Shown: positions 9,190 through 16,784 of the stretch, in pieces
Numbering within the stretch: position 1 is the stretch's first letter
Layout of the letters: each line of letters starts with the position of its first letter
Source of the DNA: GCA-002722245 sp964230605
Lineage (GTDB): Bacteria; Bacteroidota; Bacteroidia; Flavobacteriales_C; GCA-002722245
DNA length: 49,105 nt
Assembly: GCA_964230605.1 (NCBI GenBank)
Contig: CAXRIN010000030.1
Coordinates: 1-49,105 of the forward strand
Reading direction: 5' to 3'
Program-made: the position numbers and the translations under genes
The notes under the pieces: model-generated
Database searches by the model: none
What the model saw: the letters and a program-made list of their open reading frames with translations, nothing else
Told to the model about the DNA's origin: nothing

Positions 9190-10124
9190 AAGTTTTAATT
9201 GTAGGATTAGGATCAATTGCTAAAAAGCATATTGAAGCATTAAGGGTTGTTGATCCTTTAGTTGAAATTTTCGCACTTCGTTCCTCTTCTAATTTGAATT
9301 CAATTGAGTGTGTTACTGATTTATTGAGTTTAAAATCATGTCCTTCAGACATAAATTTTGCAATAATTTCTTCACCAACGTTTAAACATATTGAAAGTAT
9401 TAATCAAGTGTTGGAACTAAATTGTCCGTTATTTATTGAAAAACCAGTATATCATAAGTTGGACTCGGAGTTAGCAGAACTTGTGAGTAAGGTGTCAGAT
9501 AAAGGGTTATTAACCTATGTGGGGTGTAACTTACGTCATCATGAGGCTCTTATTAAATTTAAAGAATTGCTGGAAAATGAATTGAATTCTGGTGCTAAAG
9601 TCGAGGAGGTTAATTCATACTGCGGAAGTTATTTACCAAACTGGAGACCAGGGATTGATTATAAAAAATCTTACAGTGCCTCAATCGAAATGGGGGGCGG
9701 CGTTGATCTTGATGTTATCCACGAATTAGATTATTTATTATGGATTTTTGGAACTCCTTTAGACGTTAGATTCCAAAAATTTAGTAGATCCCATATTGAT
9801 ATTCCTTCAATTGATGCTGCATATTACTGGTTGAATTATGCTGGTTTTCAAATTAATCTTTCCTTGAATTATTTTAGAAAATCACCAAAAAGAGAGACAG
9901 AGGTTGTATTAGATAGCGGCGTTTTAAAAATTGATTTATTAAATTCTATTCTTACGAAAGATAATCGGGTAATATTTCAGGGCAGCTCAAGTGCAGTTTT
10001 GGAATCATATACGACTCAAATGAAATATTTTATTGAACACATCCAAAATCAAAAAAAGTTTGAAAACGATTTGAATCAAGGTGTTCAAACTTTAAAAATT
10101 TGTCTTGAAAATGCTGAAAGATAA
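9186..10124 (+). CDS. ptmF: Gfo/Idh/MocA-family oxidoreductase (PtmF-like)
   Basis: A 312-residue protein with an N-terminal Rossmann motif VGLGSIAKKHIEAL and the EKP signature of the family (FIEKPVYHK, near residue 85), then a C-terminal alpha/beta domain with GGGVDLDVIHELDYLLWIFG, where the conserved histidine sits. The start is GTG at 9186, overlapping the legF stop by 4 bp. In C. jejuni a gene of this family (Cj1330, PtmF) sits next to ptmE and legF and is thought to work with PtmA in supplying the amino-sugar precursor. The reaction here is not proven; an NAD(P)-dependent sugar dehydrogenase is the safe call. Confidence 0.78.
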   Translation: MKVLIVGLGSIAKKHIEALRVVDPLVEIFALRSSSNLNSIECVTDLLSLKSCPSDINFAIISSPTFKHIESINQVLELNCPLFIEKPVYHKLDSELAELVSKVSDKGLLTYVGCNLRHHEALIKFKELLENELNSGAKVEEVNSYCGSYLPNWRPGIDYKKSYSASIEMGGGVDLDVIHELDYLLWIFGTPLDVRFQKFSRSHIDIPSIDAAYYWLNYAGFQINLSLNYFRKSPKRETEVVLDSGVLKIDLLNSILTKDNRVIFQGSSSAVLESYTTQMKYFIEHIQNQKKFENDLNQGVQTLKICLENAER

Positions 10125-10842
10125 GGTTATAGTAGTTACAGGTGCAAAAGGTTTGTTAGGAAATGCTTTCGTGAATGATTTAAAGATGAAAGGGGCTAAG
10201 GTTATTGCTGCAGATATTGCGTTTGAAACGAATTATGAAAATCAAACTTTACATTTTGATGTAACTAAGGAGCATAGTGTTGTTGATGGTTTTAAATGGA
10301 TTGTAGAAAATTTTGGTAAGATAGATGGGATTGTAAATAATGCATACCCAAGAACATCTGATTGGGGAGTGAAATATGAAGAGATACCTTATGCGTCATG
10401 GGAAAAGAACGTTAGTATGCAAATGAATGCCATTCATCTTGTTACCCAAAAATCAATGTCTGAACTTACCAAATCTAAAGGTTCTATTGTTATTATAGGA
10501 TCGATATATGGTGTGGTTGGGCCAAGTTTTGAAGTGTATGATAACACTGTAATGACAATGCCTGCAGCTTATTCAGCAATTAAGGGAGGTCTTCTTAACT
10601 ATACTAAATATATTGCTACTTACTTTGGGAAAGATGGAGTAAGAGCCAATATGGTTTCTCCAGGAGGGATTTTTGATAATCAACCAGCTTCCTTTGTAAA
10701 AAAGTACAATGAGCTAACACCATTAAAACGTATGGGGAAACCTGAAGATATAGCTCCTTCTGTAAGTTTTCTTTTATCTAATGAAGCTGCATATATAACA
10801 GGGCAAAATATAGTTGTAGATGGAGGTTGGACAGCAAGATAG
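10111..10842 (+). CDS. ptmA: Short-chain dehydrogenase/reductase (PtmA-like)
   Basis: A classical SDR of 243 residues: TGAKGLLGNAF glycine motif near residue 11, NNAYP in place of NNAG, catalytic Ser in IIGSIYGVVG and the YxxxK pair at Y154-S-A-I-K158, and a C-terminal ITGQNIVVDGGWTAR typical of the FabG-like group. I chose ATG 10111, which overlaps the ptmF end, over a TTG two codons earlier. Its C. jejuni counterpart PtmA lies in the same legionaminic acid cluster. It closes the nine-gene block; the next gene starts 6 bp later. Confidence 0.8.
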   Translation: MLKDKVIVVTGAKGLLGNAFVNDLKMKGAKVIAADIAFETNYENQTLHFDVTKEHSVVDGFKWIVENFGKIDGIVNNAYPRTSDWGVKYEEIPYASWEKNVSMQMNAIHLVTQKSMSELTKSKGSIVIIGSIYGVVGPSFEVYDNTVMTMPAAYSAIKGGLLNYTKYIATYFGKDGVRANMVSPGGIFDNQPASFVKKYNELTPLKRMGKPEDIAPSVSFLLSNEAAYITGQNIVVDGGWTAR

Positions 10843-10848
10843 TTAACT

Positions 10849-12447
10849 ATGATTGATTTAATTGCCAAAATAAAACTCAAAAAGGATATTCAAAAAGCCA
10901 ATAATCCTTATGGTGAATTTGTAAAGCTTCGTAAAGGGGAGGTTTTTCCTGAGCCAACAAAAGGTACAATTCTATTAGGGCCAATAAGAATGTCGGTAGA
11001 AGCGCATTTGTTTGAAGGTTTACTGGGGTATTTGTATAGACTAAAAGGTTATAAAGTTTATGCGCTTTTATGTGGTAAAAAACTGAAATCCTGTGAAACT
11101 AAACCGTTGGATTCAAAAATGGCTTTTCTTAAATGCTCTACTTGTTTATCAAAGCAAGAAGCGTTTTGTGAAACATTTGGTATTGAGCCACTTTGGATGA
11201 AAGATTTTATAAGTTCTGAGGAGGATGGCCTAATAGAGGAGTCTGTTTCAGCTTTTAAAATGAATAACATGAAGCATGATAATGTTGATTTATCAGTAAG
11301 TATTGAATCAGGTATTATGCGTGTTCTAAAGACAAGTAGAATTACTAAATCTGAGGAAAAATACATCCAGCAGTTTGGAAGGTCTGCGGCTCAGACTTTC
11401 ACCGCCAGCAAGAATATCATAAAAAACATTCGTCCTAACAGTGTTATCATGTCTCATGGTACATATGCAACATGGGGGGCTCTTCAACAAGCTTGTGAAG
11501 TTACGAACACGCATGTTGTAGTTTGGGGTAGAGGATATGTAGGTAAAGGGAATATTTATGCTACGCATGATAAATCTTATTTGTACCAACATGTTTTTGA
11601 ATCTGTAGATAATTTTCGAAATTTGAATCTTACGCAAGAACAGTTGGATCAAATTATTGGATATTTTCAGAATAAAAGAAATCCTCAAAAAAAGGTAGAT
11701 TACGTAAATTACTATTCGTCCAATAAATCAATCAATAATGAATTGGACATTTTTGAACATTTAGGGATTTCAAAAGATCAACCATTAATAGGGATGTTTC
11801 CTAATATACCTTGGGATGGTCAGGCTTTTAGTTATTCGGAACTTTTTCCAACCATTCGAGAATTCGTGAAAGAATCAATTGAATGGGTGAAAGGCCAAGA
11901 TGCTAATATGGTTATTCGTGCTCATCCAGCTGAAAGGCACGTTCGTTCTAATGGACAAATTGAAACGTTTAGAGACGTGTTATTTGAATTGTATCCAACT
12001 TTGCCTGATAATGTTTATTTTTTGGATGCAGGAAGCAATATATCAAGTTATTTAATTGAAAAAGAAGTTTGTGTTGCATTGCTTTATGCAGGTACAATTG
12101 GTTTAGAATTTTCGGTAAACAAGACGCCAGTAATTCAAGCAGGGAAAAACTTTAATTCAAATAAAGGTTTTGTTTTTGAGCCAGAAAGTAAGGAGCATTT
12201 TAAAGAATTATTAAGAAAGTCGATAAATGGAGAACTCGATTATGATGAGGAGATGTGGCAGAACTGTATTAAATATGCGTATCATTGGATTTATAGGAGG
12301 CATTTTCCTGAAACGGCTGTAAACTTTAAAAACTCTCAAGAATTCATAAGTTACAACTTTAACAATGCTAATGAACTACTTGAAAATCCTTCTTTAAATA
12401 GATTTATTGAGTGTGTAGAGCATAAGGTTGACTTTATATTTGAGTAA
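10849..12447 (+). CDS. Capsule-polysaccharide/GT-B-like protein, candidate glycan transferase
   Basis: A 532-residue soluble protein. Residues 25-55 (TILLGPIRMSVEAHLFEGLLG) look like an N-terminal GT-B half, and the segment around residues 365-380 (NMVIRAHPAERHVRSNG) resembles the RxHP region of capsule-synthesis and CDP-glycerol transferase-like proteins. GTIGLEFSVNKTPVIQAGK near residue 420 is the matching nucleotide-contact region. An unusual cysteine cluster (CSTCLSKQEAFCETFG, about residues 96-111, with C-E-T nearby) may bind a metal. It ends the legionaminic acid block, 6 bp after ptmA, so it might transfer legionaminic acid or build the glycan that carries it. This is inference, and I do not recognise an exact family. 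Confidence 0.6.
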   Translation: MIDLIAKIKLKKDIQKANNPYGEFVKLRKGEVFPEPTKGTILLGPIRMSVEAHLFEGLLGYLYRLKGYKVYALLCGKKLKSCETKPLDSKMAFLKCSTCLSKQEAFCETFGIEPLWMKDFISSEEDGLIEESVSAFKMNNMKHDNVDLSVSIESGIMRVLKTSRITKSEEKYIQQFGRSAAQTFTASKNIIKNIRPNSVIMSHGTYATWGALQQACEVTNTHVVVWGRGYVGKGNIYATHDKSYLYQHVFESVDNFRNLNLTQEQLDQIIGYFQNKRNPQKKVDYVNYYSSNKSINNELDIFEHLGISKDQPLIGMFPNIPWDGQAFSYSELFPTIREFVKESIEWVKGQDANMVIRAHPAERHVRSNGQIETFRDVLFELYPTLPDNVYFLDAGSNISSYLIEKEVCVALLYAGTIGLEFSVNKTPVIQAGKNFNSNKGFVFEPESKEHFKELLRKSINGELDYDEEMWQNCIKYAYHWIYRRHFPETAVNFKNSQEFISYNFNNANELLENPSLNRFIECVEHKVDFIFE

Positions 12448-13392
12448 TTACTCTTTTATAAAGTTTGCAACTGTTTCTTTGAGTCTATTTTTAATATCTG
12501 TAATGTCAACCGGGTTAGGTGCAGGATTTTCCCAGTCAATATTTAAAGGCTTGATTTCTTTTTCTTTGTAAACATTAAGGAATCTTCTTGTGTAATCGGC
12601 AATTGATTTACTCGTATGTGGGAAGTGTTCGGGACCTATTACATTAAATAGTTCTATAAGGCCTTCAAACCTATCGTTTAGAGATGCTTTTGAATCGTAA
12701 CCAGAATTAACAAAATATACTGGCGTACCAAGTGCTAAGCAGGGTAATGCACAGTGAATACGGGAAGTAATAACCATTTTAGCTTGGGCATACTTATCTA
12801 TTAAATCCGAAGCGTCCTTGAATCTAGTTTCTCTGTTTGCATCCAAATTGTACCTACGCTGCTCAATGATTTCTACTTGGTCATGATATTTTTCAGGAAC
12901 TATTTTTTTTGTGAAATAATCTCTATATCCTTTTGTGAAATTTCGTCTAAAAGGATCAACCAATAAAATTTTGTCATTTCTTTCAGTGAAATTATTCTCC
13001 AAGGTTAGCGTCAAACACTGGGAAAGATAAGCTTTGATACCAATCTTTTCAAACATTCTTTTCGTAGCCAAATCCCTACAGCCTATGGGTTCATGTTGTT
13101 TGTAGTATTCAACAAGGTTAGGATTTAGAAGCTTTTTATAACTTTTATTGCTATTTGTTACATGAAATGAAATAAAAAGAGGATTGATTGATTGACTTGG
13201 AGGCCAATTATCAGGCTCTTCCATAAACCAACCATTACATATTAATTTTACTTTTTCCTTAGATTGGAAATTTTTCATTCCTTCTCTATCGATGTAATGG
13301 TCTACTCGGGGAAGTAATCTTTCTGCAGCAACGCTTTGAACTTCGTCGCCAATGTTAATGCTTCCTGGGTATGCAACAACTCCTAATTTCAT
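12448..13392 (-). CDS. Polysaccharide pyruvyl transferase family protein
   Basis: A 314-residue protein read leftwards from ATG 13392. The N-terminal KLGVVAYPGSINIGDEVQSVAAERLL and the central cluster around IGCRDLATKRMFEKIGIKAYLSQCLTLTL match the polysaccharide pyruvyl transferase (WcaK/AmsJ/CsaB) family, as does the C-terminal MVITSRIHCALPCLALGTPVYFV, which holds the conserved S/T-R-x-H motif. Members add a ketal-linked pyruvate from phosphoenolpyruvate to surface sugars; some homologues are only pyruvyltransferase-like. It is convergent with the capsule-type gene, the two stops abutting at 12447/12448, and has its own promoter candidate at 13409-13416. Confidence 0.82.
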   Translation of the reverse strand: MKLGVVAYPGSINIGDEVQSVAAERLLPRVDHYIDREGMKNFQSKEKVKLICNGWFMEEPDNWPPSQSINPLFISFHVTNSNKSYKKLLNPNLVEYYKQHEPIGCRDLATKRMFEKIGIKAYLSQCLTLTLENNFTERNDKILLVDPFRRNFTKGYRDYFTKKIVPEKYHDQVEIIEQRRYNLDANRETRFKDASDLIDKYAQAKMVITSRIHCALPCLALGTPVYFVNSGYDSKASLNDRFEGLIELFNVIGPEHFPHTSKSIADYTRRFLNVYKEKEIKPLNIDWENPAPNPVDITDIKNRLKETVANFIKE

Positions 13393-13408
13393 AGTTATTT
13401 ATTACTGG

Positions 13409-13416
13409 CAAAAATA
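13409..13416 (-). promoter_or_regulatory. -7 promoter element (TATTTTTG) of the pyruvyltransferase-like gene
   Basis: On the minus strand the sequence reads TATTTTTG, a full match to the Bacteroidota -7 consensus TAnnTTTG, 16 bp upstream of the ATG at 13392. I found no convincing -33 TTG at the right spacing, so this is only moderately supported. Confidence 0.4.
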
Positions 13417-13504
13417 GGTATTAAAAGTTTAGACTGATGTAGAAGCTTGAAGTATGATTGGTTTTTGATAAATTTACTTGTTGTTTTTTTATTTTAGGCT
13501 GGTT

Positions 13505-13951
13505 TTTTAAGGGTTTAAAAAGTTATAAAGCTTTCATTGTTTTATTGGTGTTTGCATTACAATCCTATAGTTAGTCTGATTATTGGATATTTGGAAGGTC
13601 AATTAATTCGGCAACACCGGCTATACTCGATTTTTCTGATCCAAATAATGTTAAAAAAGGCTTTCTGGCGTAAACCTTCCAAATAATATTGATGTTTCTG
13701 ATAATGTTCATCTAGGTTTTGAAGGTAATGTTATTGTAACTACACCTAAGGGAGAATTGTTGTTTTATACTGATGGGATTAGCATTTATGATAGGTGGGG
13801 CGAATTGATATTTCAAACAAAAAGTAATATTCCTTGGGATGGTACCTATAGAGGTAAAGATTGTCAAATTGATATATACGTTTACCGCTTTTACTTTAAT
13901 GACGGCGATAAACGAAAAGTTATTACTGGTGTAGTCAATTTGATTCGCTAA
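13505..13951 (+). pseudogene. Relic of a T9SS type B adhesin: N-terminus joined directly to the C-terminal sorting domain
   Basis: Translation of this stretch gives, in order, a signal-peptide-like segment (KSYKAFIVLLVFALQSYS), a stop codon, then YWIFGRSINSATPAILDFSD, a frameshift near 13670, then VIVTTPKGELLFYTDGI. These match the start of the large adhesin at 35681 (WFFGTG.., GMDFSGG.., DGSGNVLFYSDG). Immediately after TDGI the frame jumps to SIYDRWGELIFQTKSNIPWD and ends NLIR, which is the last ~60 residues of a CHU_C/type B sorting domain. Everything between (propeller, repeats) is missing. So this is an internally deleted, frameshifted gene, not a small new gene. The 3' part alone forms a 64-codon frame from TTG 13757. 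Its stop abuts the stop of the convergent formyltransferase gene. Confidence 0.75.
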
Positions 13952-14743
13952 TTAAAATATTTGTGGATTGATGAACTCATCTAAATTTAGTTGTTCTAAT
14001 GAAATTCTAATTTCACTTTCATTAGGTAAGCTATTTAAATATTCTAAAGCGATTTCATCATTGAATTGTATGTTTTTAGTGTATTTTAACTCTTGATCTC
14101 TATTTTGTTTCACTTTTTTAAATTGATGAATTTTACCTGTTTTGATATTTTCAATTAAATTTTTGTGAGCGCTTCTAACAGCTTTCATTCCCAAATCAAA
14201 AGGATTTGCTTCAAAACTAGGGAGGGCGTGGAATAAAATATTTCCTGAATCTAACCCTTTTGATAGCATATGAATGGTTGCTCCAACATATTGAAAGTTT
14301 TTATCATATGAGGCCCAGAAATTACAAGAGTTACCTCTATAATATGGTGAAACACCCATATGGATGTTGTATGCATTCTTACTAACTAGAAAGTCAATTA
14401 AATCACCTTTGATATAACTAGCCCCAAAAACAATATAATAGTCTGAGTTTAGAGCGGGTTTTAAAACCTCCATTGATAGTTTGTTAAGATCACTTAGTTT
14501 AATGGCTAATGGTCTAACATTGCTGGGTAGGAAATCAATGTTTCCAAATATCTTTCTCTCTGATTCAATTACCCTAGAAAAGTAATTTTTCATTACTTCT
14601 GTTTTCTTATAAAAATCTTCTGTTTGCCCAGGGAAAACAGTATTCACTTCCAATATGGCGTAAACATTATCAGCTATTTTAGCTAAATCTTGAATTAGTG
14701 ATAAATGTCTAGGTTGATTACTTGTGAAAACAGTAATATTCAT
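13952..14743 (-). CDS. Formyltransferase-family protein (probable sugar N-formyltransferase)
   Basis: A 263-residue protein with the methionyl-tRNA/GAR formyltransferase catalytic core: N-x-H in NIHMGVSPYYRGNSCNFW (about residues 126-143) and the catalytic aspartate in GATIHMLSKGLDSGNI. It lacks the OMP C-terminal domain of true Fmt and is shorter, which fits sugar formyltransferases that modify amino sugars with N10-formyl-tetrahydrofolate. The ATG overlaps the stop of the upstream deacetylase by 4 bp (ATGA), so both act together. The neighbourhood (amino-sugar and nonulosonic acid genes) makes an amino-sugar acceptor likely but this is inference. Confidence 0.78.
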   Translation of the reverse strand: MNITVFTSNQPRHLSLIQDLAKIADNVYAILEVNTVFPGQTEDFYKKTEVMKNYFSRVIESERKIFGNIDFLPSNVRPLAIKLSDLNKLSMEVLKPALNSDYYIVFGASYIKGDLIDFLVSKNAYNIHMGVSPYYRGNSCNFWASYDKNFQYVGATIHMLSKGLDSGNILFHALPSFEANPFDLGMKAVRSAHKNLIENIKTGKIHQFKKVKQNRDQELKYTKNIQFNDEIALEYLNSLPNESEIRISLEQLNLDEFINPQIF

Positions 14744-15672
14744 AGGTTAAGTTGTTTCATTAATATTGCATGATCAATTCTAGGATATTCTAATTTACTG
14801 GGGTATCCATCTTGCATGTTTGCTCTGAAAGCACAATCTATATTATAATTTCCCAAAATGTTCAATGTTTCCAAATTATATGAATTGCAAGGGTGAGACA
14901 TAGTAGTTGGAGGTTGACTAATTATTTTGGTTAATATGTTATAGCACTTTGAGTATTCATCTTTTTGTTCACTCTCAGATTTGTGTTCCATTTTTGTAGG
15001 ATGAGAGTGGGAATGTAATCCTATAACATGATTATTTTCATGAAGATACTTTATTTCCTTTTCGTTCATCCAGAGTAATTCATTCAAACTACCTTCGTCT
15101 AAACCTGATTGGGCGATCATCGTGTCCATTATTTCATAATATCTCTCTACACCTAAAATGAAATCCCTTGTGAATCTGAATATTTTGTCTTCTATTGAAT
15201 AAAATGGGAATTCTGTTAGGTATTCTTGTGGTTTGAAATTTTGAATTTTGGAATAAAACAGGTTGTTGTACTTAGATGTTCTTATAGCGTTATTAAATGC
15301 GCGATAGAAGTCGTTAATGTGTTCAAAGTTTTTAAAACGAAAATACCTGTACACTTCAAGCCTTTCATTTATTCCTTCAAAAGGTGATGTGTATATAAAC
15401 CAAAATGCAGTTAAGCCCAATTCCTCCAGTACAGGTAGAGCAATTTCAAATTGACATTTTAAGTTGTCATCAAATGTTAGGCAAATATCTTTTATCTCTA
15501 AAGAGTTATCAATGGACTTTGTATACCAATCTTTAGCATTGAGTAAGTTGTAGTTCTTTTTTAACCAAAAAAGCATAGATCGGAATTGATTTTGATCCAT
15601 TGACCCCTGACCTTTAATATGTTTTCTATCATCATGGAAATGATGAAACATAATACCGTGGCTTTTACTCAT
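14740..15672 (-). CDS. Polysaccharide deacetylase (NodB-like, CE4) family protein
   Basis: A 310-residue protein with the CE4 metal-dependent motifs: ICLTFDDNLKC (the Asp-Asp pair, about residue 72) and GLHSHSHPTKM (the H-x-x-x-H metal ligands, about residue 227). The late motif SHPCNSYNLETLNILG corresponds to the R/P-C-G-type motif 3, in a variant form. It removes N-acetyl (or O-acetyl) groups from sugars; no signal peptide is visible, so it probably acts in the cytoplasm on a precursor. Deacetylation followed by the coupled formyltransferase would swap an acetyl for a formyl group on an amino sugar. I use ATG 15672 rather than the TTG two codons upstream. Confidence 0.8.
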   Translation of the reverse strand: MSKSHGIMFHHFHDDRKHIKGQGSMDQNQFRSMLFWLKKNYNLLNAKDWYTKSIDNSLEIKDICLTFDDNLKCQFEIALPVLEELGLTAFWFIYTSPFEGINERLEVYRYFRFKNFEHINDFYRAFNNAIRTSKYNNLFYSKIQNFKPQEYLTEFPFYSIEDKIFRFTRDFILGVERYYEIMDTMIAQSGLDEGSLNELLWMNEKEIKYLHENNHVIGLHSHSHPTKMEHKSESEQKDEYSKCYNILTKIISQPPTTMSHPCNSYNLETLNILGNYNIDCAFRANMQDGYPSKLEYPRIDHAILMKQLNL

Positions 15673-15833
15673 ATCCAAATATACTTATATAAACAAAAAG
15701 TAATTCTTTATTACTGGCTTTCTTTAAAAGATTTAGTTTGATCTTTTTAATAAATTTTATCAACCTTTTGATAGGGGCCAAGCCGAAACAAAATCATTTA
15801 AAATGAGTAATATTGCACACTGTTTTACCGAAA

Positions 15834-16730
15834 ATGAAGGTTCGATATCTTTTTTTGCTTCTTTTTTTAGGTTTGTTCACAAAACACTATTCCCAGTCTT
15901 TTGATGAGCTGCCTATTTATTTCGGTCAGTTTTACAAAGATCCTTTATTGTCTAGTCCTCGTTTTGGAGAGAGTCAAATATGTGATTTTGTTATTGGACA
16001 TAGGAGAAATAGTAACAATTTCGGAGGTGTAAATACATCAATATTTGGAGTATCCTGTAAATTAAAGCCTAATTCGAGTGGAGGCTTTAATGAGGTTGGA
16101 GTAAATTTTTTGAATGATAACGAAGGTTTTTTAATTAAAAGAAATAGAGCTTATTTAAGTGTCCTAAGGCATACAAAACTTAATGATAATTATAGTTTGG
16201 CCGGAGGAGTTGCTCTTGGTTTTTATAATTTCACTATAAAACCAGATGGTGCTTTTGGCGGAGCTTCAGATGCAGCTTTAGATGGAGGGCTTAGATTGAA
16301 GTTATACAATAACAAATCAGCTTTGAATTTAGTTGTAAATCAGATTTTTAATTCTACTATTCAGCCAGTTCAGCAAGAAATTATTTTGACAAACAACTAC
16401 AACTTGTCTTACAATAGGGAAACTAAGATTTCTGATCAAATAACAAATTACAGTAATGTTTTGTTGAGATGGAGCAGGGTATCTAGTCTTCAAACTTCGG
16501 GTTTTGTAATGGCTCCTAATACGCAGTTTTTATTTGCAGATTTAGTTTTAACAGGGGTGACATTTGAGTCTAAAAAGGGAATATACTACTCCGCTGGAAT
16601 GAATAAAATCCCAGGGTTAGACGCAGATTTTGGTTTTGAAATTTCTTATTTAGTGCCATTTTCCAAATCACTAGTATCTAATTTGAATCAGTTTGAGATT
16701 ACTATAAATTATAAAATTTTGAAAAAATAA
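15834..16730 (+). CDS. PorP/SprF-like outer-membrane protein of the type IX secretion/gliding system
   Basis: A 298-residue protein with a signal peptide (MKVRYLFLLLFLGLFTKHYSQ) and then the PorP/SprF pattern: an early FGQFYKDPLLSSP segment (family: xxFYxxPxxxNPA), IGHRRN in place of the usual YRxQW, alternating beta strands, and a final FEITINYKI strand suited to a beta barrel. Such proteins sit in the outer membrane and are usually encoded beside type B T9SS cargo, which they help to export or anchor. Here the cargo-like gene follows after 54 bp. I use ATG 15834; a TTG at 15813 would place seven residues before the signal peptide. Confidence 0.82.
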   Translation: MKVRYLFLLLFLGLFTKHYSQSFDELPIYFGQFYKDPLLSSPRFGESQICDFVIGHRRNSNNFGGVNTSIFGVSCKLKPNSSGGFNEVGVNFLNDNEGFLIKRNRAYLSVLRHTKLNDNYSLAGGVALGFYNFTIKPDGAFGGASDAALDGGLRLKLYNNKSALNLVVNQIFNSTIQPVQQEIILTNNYNLSYNRETKISDQITNYSNVLLRWSRVSSLQTSGFVMAPNTQFLFADLVLTGVTFESKKGIYYSAGMNKIPGLDADFGFEISYLVPFSKSLVSNLNQFEITINYKILKK

Positions 16731-16741
16731 TTTTTGAGGGG

Positions 16742-16774
16742 TTACTTTTCCTCGTCCTATTTGTAGAAAAGTAA
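16742..16774 (+). promoter_or_regulatory. 9-bp inverted repeat upstream of the PKD surface-protein gene
   Basis: TTACTTTTC at 16742-16750 is matched exactly by GAAAAGTAA at 16766-16774, with a 15-base loop. It lies in the short gap between the PorP/SprF-like gene and the PKD gene, ending 10 bp before the ATG at 16785. It could be an RNA hairpin that limits translation of the second gene or an operator. No U-tract follows, so it is not an intrinsic terminator. Confidence 0.4.
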
Positions 16775-16784
16775 AAGAGTGATA

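Noticed and set aside
13757..13951. Small independent 64-residue gene
   Set aside because: Its sequence is the tail of a CHU_C domain preceded by out-of-frame remnants of an adhesin start; a relic explains it better.
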